Assembly: GCF_014633365.1 (NCBI RefSeq)
Contig: NC_068341.1
Location: 41,620,044 to 41,684,043 of the forward strand
DNA from: Diospyros lotus
Lineage: Eukaryota; Streptophyta; Magnoliopsida; Ericales; Ebenaceae
Length of the DNA: 64,000 nucleotides
Direction: 5' to 3'
Shown: piece after piece, positions 57,401-64,000 of the stretch
Layout: every line of letters begins with the position of its first letter
Numbering within the stretch: position 1 is the first letter of the stretch
The notes under the pieces: generated by a model
Told to the model about the DNA's origin: nothing
What the model saw: only the letters and a program-made list of their open reading frames with translations
The model's database searches: none
Program-made: the position numbers and the translations under genes

Positions 57401-60400
57401 ATGGGAGTGGAATTAGCAACAGAGAAGGCAGTGTTTGTTCAAATGGAAGACGTCAATTTCACTGATTCAGAGTTGGTATGTCATGTGCGAAATGCCCTTC
57501 TATCAGTTAGCCTGGTAAGCATTCTGGAAACTAAGGATTATTGCTTGAGTTAGTTGCACTTTATTGGTCAAACCTCTTGTCACTATCATGAAATTTTCGT
57601 GTAAAGACCAATTGGGATGTGAGATGCAAATATGTACATAACCATGTTTATTTTTGGTTTTGTTCTAAAAAAGGTGATAAATTAGGGGTGGATTTATATA
57701 TGTTATTGTTATATTTCAAGTTATTTTCTATAGTTATTTATTTATTTTTGACAACTAGATATTGGAAAACACATTTCAAGGAGCAACTTGGGATATGTTT
57801 TTTGCAGATGATATTATCTTGAAAAATGAGGCAATAGAAAACATATAAACTTCAAATGAGGAGAAAAACCTTAGAATCCAAAAGTTTTAAACTAAGTAGG
57901 CTAAAAACTGAGTATGTGGAATGTAAGTAAAAATATAAGTGTGAATTATATTCTTGTGAAACTTGGAGATGGTGTTTTTCCAAAAAAAAAAAAAAAAAAA
58001 ATCAATTGTTCAAAAAGAAGGGTGAGAATATAGAGGATATTACTCATAGAATAAAGACATGATGTTTAAATAGGAGAAGTGCATCTAGTATTTTATACAA
58101 TCATAAAAGTTCTTAAACCTATAATGGAAGTTATGTCAAATGACTATAAGACCATTTTTGTTGTATGGCTCAAAATGTTGGGCAGTTATACAATCATAAA
58201 AGTTCTTAAACCTATAATGGAAGTTATGTCAAATGACTATAAGACCATTTTTGTTGTATGGCTCAAAATGTTGGGCAGTTAATTTCCAATATGTACAATG
58301 AGCATAATTGGGATGAGAACATCTCAGTAGATTTGCGGCCATGTAAGAAAAAACAATAAAATATGAAATTATACATAAAATGGGAGAAATTTGTAGCAGA
58401 CAGGAAAAGGAAGACCAAAGGCAATTTGGCAGGAAACTCCTTAGACATGACATAGGATATAGTGGAGTTACAAAAGTTATGACCATGAATAAAATTGGTT
58501 GGAGATCTAAAATTGATGTAGCCAACCCAAAAGGCATGTAATTGTTGTTGTTAAATTAGATATCAAATGAAATTATATTATTTAGCATATTGTTTCTTGA
58601 AATTAATTATGCAAGAAAATATCTGCAGGATAATAATAGTGAATTTTTTCCTCAAATTTTTAGCCACAACCTTACTATCAGCATATTTGTGTTTTTTATG
58701 TATGTTCTTTTCCCTTTCTTAAGAGAGCATATAAGAGAATTAATGTGAAAAATTTCTGGATTGCTAGCATTATAAATCCTCTGTTTCAGAAATAAACCAT
58801 ACTATGTTTCAAGACTTGCGTACCAATTCATAATATCATTGAGTACTAGCATTTCTGTAATGTAGGAGTAAAGAACTGATATTTCTGAAAATAAAAACAA
58901 ATTTAAACTATCATTGGGCTTCATTTCACATATTGAGTGTATATAAAGTGATCAATTTACACTTTTAATGTGAAAACGCATTCTACTTAGTTTATGCCAA
59001 AGGTTTAACAAATGTATAAAACTGAAACTTGTGGCATAGGGTGACTCCGAGAGTTATAACCAGCTAATTGGGGTTCTCCACCACAGAGAAAGTCTTACCC
59101 TGGATGAGGTGGCACTTCTCGTGGTATGTAGCCATGACCAAATTTTGTGAAAAGTAATTTTAGATTTTTATTTCATCGAGTATATTGCACTATTGTTTCA
59201 TTTTGGCAATTTCTTGCTTTGCAGACAAGTCTAAAGGCATTGTCGGGCGCAGTTTCTTGTATTGATAATGTTCAACATGAGTCTCTTCTTTCTTCTGTAA
59301 GTTGCTGTTGCATGAGATTGACTCCTTCGTGTATTTTATCCATTGACTACTATAAACTCTGACATGGGTGCTATTCAGATATTTGGAATGAGCATGTGGA
59401 ACTATGAGCCTGACGTCATGGATGCATTGATTGAACTAATAACATCCTTGGTATGTGGATACCATACATTACAAGCAGGGTTATTTGGTGGATTTATCTT
59501 GATTATGTTTTGTTTATTGAATTGTATAGGCAGCTTCCAGCGGAAAATACGTTGATTCATGCTTGGAAATGCTTATAAGCAATTTTATGCCTCCACATTC
59601 TTTCACAGAATTGCTGAAGCAGCCATGTGGTGTTGCAAGAAAAAGTCAAGTTCTTTATCGCATCCATTCTGCGCTGAAAGATATTACTGATCTAGTGCCT
59701 CTTGCACCTTTGAGACTGTTGCCAATAGTTCTCCAGAGAATGCCGAATGTTTACAATAAGGAACCTGTGAGTTTCAGATAATGCTGTCAAACTTTAATTT
59801 TAAATGGTCTGTGCTACTAAATCTGTTATATATTGTTTCATGTTGCTTTTGCATGCCATGTTTTGGCAAGAGCATGCAAGCAGTGTTTACAAAAGCACAA
59901 GTAGAATCAGGTTGATTGTGTGGTAAGTTGGTAACCGTTGAGGCAGCATTCTGTTTGGTTGGGTGTTCATATCAAAAAAATATAAAATACTCTTTTGGTG
60001 CATTTCTCAATCAATCCGTAACTTCTCACTTTGCACATGTTTTGGTTTATGTATTTAATGCCCTGGTCATGTCATGCAAATTATATACTTGTATCTTTAA
60101 GATGTCATGGTTATCTACACATGTATCTTTTGTGGGCTCTTTTTCCACTTCTATATGTACTGACTTCATTGGATATGACGAGAGTAAAGTAAAGGTCTTT
60201 CATTTTGTCCAACCTTGTATCCGTATTGGAGACTATTGGACAAATGGATCCTCTAATTCTTGATGACAATTGTAGAAAATCAATGCCACATTTTATATTA
60301 AAGGGACTATTTCAAGCCTCCCTTATAGAGTAAGAGTTTCACTTTTCCTCCAAATAGTAGACCCTAAATAGTCACAAACATTTCACTCCAGTCTGCTTTG

Positions 60401-62362
60401 GCACATTGCAACAGCTAGATAGTTGATAACATGCATGGTTGAGGTATCATAAGCATGCTAAGGACATTTGATGGTGCTCTGAAAAACAAAAACTGATGTT
60501 TGGTTGTCTATTTTTTCTTTTAAAAAAAAAAGGTCAAACATTTTAGAAATATTTGACAAAAATGGATGCATGAGAGTGTTCGTTTTTCATTTCTTTTGTC
60601 TTCCCCCACCTGACCTTGAACCCCTCCAATTTATGTTTTTCTCTCCCAATCTTGTTGTCCTACTTTCTTTCTGTTCTTATTTTCTTCTTCCTCTCTTAGC
60701 ATAGTGGAATTCCAAATTGCATCCATACCCTTCTTTCTTTTTCTTCTTTTTTTCCAAATGGAACCTTTGGCTAGATTTGGGTTTGATTGACCTGGATTTG
60801 GGTTCGGTATAGCTAGATTTTGCTTTGCCAAATATCTACTTGGCTAAACTGAATCTAGAAAGGAGGATGAGAGGAGGGAAGGAGAGGAGAAGAGAAGATG
60901 AAGAAGAAAGACCCACCATCTAAACCCAGAACTGGGGACTGACTGGGAAGCCAACTGGAAAAGAATGGCAAGAAAGTAAAAATGTTTCTATGTCAACGGT
61001 GTTTTTGTCCATATCAAATTAATTGTTATGTATATTTAATCATTAGCTCGCCTGCTGGAAAAGGACAAAAAAAGTAAACTGCTAAGGGCATTTTTGTTAA
61101 TATCAAGTTAATTATTACATATATTTAATCATTAGATAGAGTAACAAAAATATTTATCGAACACCATATTTAGTTTTCATTTTCATATTCTTAGGAAACT
61201 GATAACAGGAAAACTAGCAGCTCTGTCAAATGGTTTATTTGTAAGGATGTTTGTTGCCCTTTTCTGACTCTGACTGATCTGTCTCTTTTCATATATCTTT
61301 TTGCTTTTGTAGTTAATTGTTGCATATGTTGAGAACATGTTAAGATTGGAGAGTGGTGCCATGGGAGAACTTGTTGGGAGCATGATGCTTATAGCAGTGG
61401 TGGACAGGCTTATAGATTTGGATGTGAGTTGTCTAAAGCTTCTTAACAAATTGCTGTGACGGCTGAACTTATCCCCTTAAATTCGACATTGTATTTCTTA
61501 CAGGTGGAGATAGAATGGGAGGATATTTTGCAGGATGATTCTTGTAAAAGCATTTTTGAGATGGAACTGGAGGATATGGAAGACACGATAGATGAGGAAG
61601 ATGCAATGGTGTGTCTGTTTAAGTTTTACCAATTTACCTTTCTATTTGCTTTTAGCTATTTTTCTGCCCTGCAAAATATATTTAGCTGGTCTCGCTACAG
61701 GTTGATATGTTAATTTAAGTTCTATTACCCATGTGATTTCTAGCCAGCCTGACCTAATATAACAATTCAAATCTCTCATTCAGCTTCAAAGAGAATCTTC
61801 AAGTGGCAGGAGTCTTAGGGGAAATGTTGTTGCTGAAAAATTAGATAGCTTGTTGGTGCTTATGTTTGAGCATCTGAAATCTTGTAAGGATGCTGGGCGT
61901 TTGAATAAGGTGGCCTCTGCTATCACTTAATTGAAAATGTTATATTTAGCTGTCTTTCTTTTCAGTATGGTATTTATTTCTTTCTCTGTAATGCCATGAT
62001 TAGGTATTTGAAACTCTTCTTCAGTCATTTGAGGTTACTGTCCTGAGTGCGTACAAGTCAAAGTTTGCCCAGGTATTTTTTTTCTGAATCTTTCATAGAA
62101 ATATGATTTACATATCTGTGATATTATTAGTATGTCTGGGTTTCCTTGCTCCATTGTATTCATGATCTTATCTGCCAGTATTACTTTATGAATTGATTTC
62201 GGTAAACCAGTGTTTACATTTTCTTCATGTAATTTTTTTATTTAAATTTGTGCAGTTTGTCACGTTCTATGCCTGTTCCCTCGACCCTGAAAATTGTGGC
62301 ATGAGATTTGCTGATGCCCTCTCAGATATTTTCACAGGCAGTGCATGCCCCCCTGTCAAGAG
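57401..62362 (+). CDS. RRN3: RNA polymerase I-specific transcription initiation factor RRN3 (TIF-IA), 5' part
   Basis: RRN3 binds RNA polymerase I and bridges it to the rDNA promoter factors; it acts in the nucleolus and is the growth-regulated step of rRNA synthesis. Exons 57401-57514, 59040-59123, 59225-59296, 59379-59450, 59530-59766, 61313-61423, 61504-61608, 61784-61909, 62004-62072 and 62256-62362 join in phase to 365 residues plus two bases. Family strings are YNQLIGVLHHRESLTLDEVALLV, the HEAT-like helices around DALIELITSLAASSGKYVDSCLEMLISNF, LLPIVLQRMP, the acidic ELEDMEDTIDEEDAM tract, LLVLMFEHLKSC and FVTFYACSLDP. The rest of the gene (family length about 600 residues) lies to the right. 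A non-coding leader exon near 56350-56551 and an intron to 57340 precede the ATG. Confidence 0.93.
57790..58552 (+). mobile_element. RTE-type LINE fragment with internal duplication
   Basis: Broken translation resembles plant RTE reverse transcriptase: FADDI-like start near 57800, MWNV.KN..VNYILVKLGDGVFP (like YMEC..VKLGEQVVP), then NIEDITHRIK, and the C-terminal KWEKFVADRKRKTKGNLAG. It ends in a TTG repeat (ATTGTTGTTGTT) near 58542, typical of RTE ends. Many stops. Same orientation as RRN3. Confidence 0.7.
58093..58278 (+). repeat. Perfect 93-bp tandem duplication
   Basis: 58093-58185 and 58186-58278 are identical by eye. The unit is 31 codons long, so an open frame runs through both copies (58079-58282) by chance of length. 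It lies inside the RTE remnant. Confidence 0.95.
59767..61312 (+). other. RRN3 intron between exons 5 and 6
   Basis: Bounded by CCT|GTGAGT and GTAG|TTAATT. It has a poly-A at 60522-60532 and a purine-rich patch (60860-60960). A related string, ATCAAATTAATTGTTATGTATATTTAATCATTAG, recurs at 61013-61047 and 61101-61135. No exon or element recognised. Confidence 0.7.
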
Positions 62363-64000
62363 GTATTGAATAAGATATTTAGTTTTAGGGTAATTTACTT
62401 ATAAAATACCAAACTTGACACGATTATCAATTTTATGACGAACTTCAAAAATTATCAACTCTATACTGAACTTGCAAATCTACACCAAACTTCAAAAAAT
62501 TATCTAATTGATGGTAACAAGAGCAGTTGAAGTGGCAGTTTGTTTCTCACAGACCCGCCGTCAAATATGAGCTTCGGACTAGGATTCTTTACACTAGGTG
62601 TGGTTGGCAACTTAATGCAACCTTTCTCCATCCCAGCTTGGTGGGCAGTTTGTGATAAGGAGTAATACCTTAAACACTAAAACTGTTGGGGGATTATTCA
62701 ATCCACAGACATAGCTAGACATATAGTGTTATAAACAAAGATATAACACTAGTTCTGATAAGGCACAACTCAACTTTGCATGAGGTACACAGAGGCATGC
62801 ACCTCTGCTAGAACGAGGCAAGGCGCCCTTTTCAAGCCCTTGCCTGGGCACAGAGGTAGGGATGTAAATGGGGCCCCAATTGACCCCATTTACATACTTG
62901 TTTTGATACATTTTCAAATAAGCCTTATATACCTATATTTCATTTTTATGCTTATTTTAATTTCGAAGGGGTCATTGGGGACTCATTTACATCTTTACGT
63001 GGAGGCATGCCCCTTTTACACTTTGTGGATATAAGATATAAGCCTCTTTGTTTGGGTTTAAGTCGTTAAAACTTGAAAACAATCTAAGCGTCTCTAGTTG
63101 ACTGCAACAAAGAAACCCTAATCAATTGTAAATAAAAGCTCCAAAGGAACACTTCAGTTGACTTCATCAATTGTCAAGAGCTTCAGCCTTTGGGTAACTT
63201 GTTTTTTATTTGTCTGAAGGCATCAGCTTTGATTTGCCATCTTTGCTTCCTCTTTTAGTCAAGACAAAACACATGTTTCTTATAGATCTATGAGAGAGGA
63301 TCCTACAGAGGCTGATCAGTGGTCCATCAGACTCATCATGGACCGAGAGAGTTGAACGTGTGAGGTTCACATGCAGAAGAAGCTTTCGCATGTTGGGGTG
63401 CGTGGCCATTCATCTAGTGACTTGGTCTTCGCTGGGAGTGTTACCGCGGCAGGCACACACATCAGTGGCTAGTTCTGGGGACCTGTTAGGCTATTTCTCT
63501 CTCGCAAGTTCTCTCTCTTGGTGCTCCTTCTTTCTCTCTTGCTACTTGATGTTTCATAGTCCACTGAGTTGGTTTACAAGCTTCTTTGTTTATTTTTTAA
63601 ATAATGTATTTTAAATTTATTTAAATTGTGTTTTTATTTCATTTGTTTAAATTTATTTTACACTCTTACCATACATAGAGTTCTTTCTTATTTATTTAAA
63701 TTTATTTTTCTAGATACTGTATTTTAATTTTTTAATTAATGCACCTCTAGGTGTTTGTCTGTTACTTTTTTTTATGTTATTATGGAACAAATTTTTTTAT
63801 TTATTTTTTATAACATTTAGGAAATTTGTTATTCGTGATTTTATGATTTTGCATTTAACTGTTTATAATAATAAAATAAAAATAATGATATCTTATTATT
63901 TTATACACATTTTAAATAAATGTGTCTCGCGTCTATGAGGCACTTACCTGTGCCTCGTGCCTCACTCCAAGCACCCTTTTAGCCATAGTATGCTTTGCGA
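62363..64000 (+). other. RRN3 intron continuing beyond the window
   Basis: Starts at the donor AAGAG|GTATTG. It contains repeats of the AACTTCAAAAATTATCAA kind (62420-62510), a MITE at 62858-62996 and, at the right end, a GCCTCGTGCCTCACTCC-type repeat that resembles GAGGCATGCACCTCTGC at 62790-62806. No RRN3 exon is recognised. Confidence 0.6.
62858..62996. mobile_element. Small hAT-like MITE in RRN3 intron
   Basis: Left AGGGATGTAAATGGGGCCCC pairs with the reverse complement of the right end, AAAGATGTAAATGAGTCCCC; both are followed by CAAT(T)GACCCC. GGGATGT.AATG termini are typical of hAT MITEs. No clean 8-bp duplication seen. Confidence 0.65.

Larger units (their letters stand above)
57515..59039 (+). 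other. RRN3 intron 1 of the coding region, with RTE remnant
   Basis: Bounded by CTG|GTAAGC and CATAG|GGTGAC. It contains the RTE-type fragment at 57790-58552 and a poly-A at 57983-58000. No other exon. Confidence 0.85.

Noticed and set aside
57619..58282. Open frames in RRN3 intron 1, including a 67-residue frame made of two identical halves
   Set aside because: This is LINE-derived DNA; the apparent repeat protein only reflects a 93-bp duplication whose length is divisible by three.
1..64000. A hidden new gene cluster, CRISPR-like array or defence system
   Set aside because: The window is plant nuclear DNA with single housekeeping and signalling genes; the direct repeats present are satellites or transposon parts without spacer structure.

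Overview
This window is nuclear DNA of a flowering plant, most likely a woody eudicot or magnoliid. Three things point there: plant-type intron-rich genes with GT..AG introns in an AT-rich background, plant-specific families (MLO, ATL RING-H2, tonoplast monosaccharide transporter), and a dense load of plant transposable elements (copia, gypsy, LINE/RTE, Au-type SINE, MULE, hAT and other MITEs). I cannot name the species from the sequence. I saw no prokaryotic-type gene, tRNA, rRNA or CRISPR array.

Gene order, left to right: the 3' part of an MLO gene (+, 425-3481, 11 exons, N-terminus off the left edge); an intronless ATL-type RING-H2 E3 ligase (+, 5451-6017); the U5 snRNP 40-kDa WD40 protein (+, 14710-15747, intronless CDS with a probable 4.2-kb leader intron); a neomenthol-dehydrogenase-like short-chain reductase (+, 27010-28730, 4 exons); a monosaccharide-sensing/tonoplast sugar transporter (-, 34038-29262, 5 coding exons, one apparent frameshift); a mitochondrial phosphate carrier (+, 35788-40553, 5 exons); eIF6 (-, 52920-48980, 7 coding exons); and the 5' part of the Pol I initiation factor RRN3/TIF-IA (+, 57401-62362, 10 coding exons, continuing off the right edge). 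Exon phases were checked by hand and agree at every junction given.

The space between genes and the long introns are mostly transposon-derived. The best-defined elements are: a 5.1-kb degenerate copia element (40910-46040, LTRs plus 5-bp target duplication) inserted in an older LINE fragment; a decayed gypsy fragment beside it; two MULE-like elements (8100-9618 and 16405-17406), each with a perfect 9-bp target duplication; two 166-bp hAT-type MITEs (19472-19637 and 19907-20072), each with a perfect 8-bp target duplication; several other fold-back MITEs; RTE-type LINE remnants in RRN3 and eIF6 introns; and two Au-like SINE remnants. There are also satellites and homopolymers, including a run of 34 G.

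The genes are unlinked housekeeping and signalling functions, not a cluster or operon. The nearest to a common theme is ribosome production: eIF6 (60S biogenesis) and RRN3 (rRNA transcription) are divergent neighbours and both carry telo-box motifs near their 5' ends. I found no convincing new biological system. The most useful leads are the sugar-transporter frameshift, the duplicated leader of RRN3, and the target-site-defined non-autonomous transposons.
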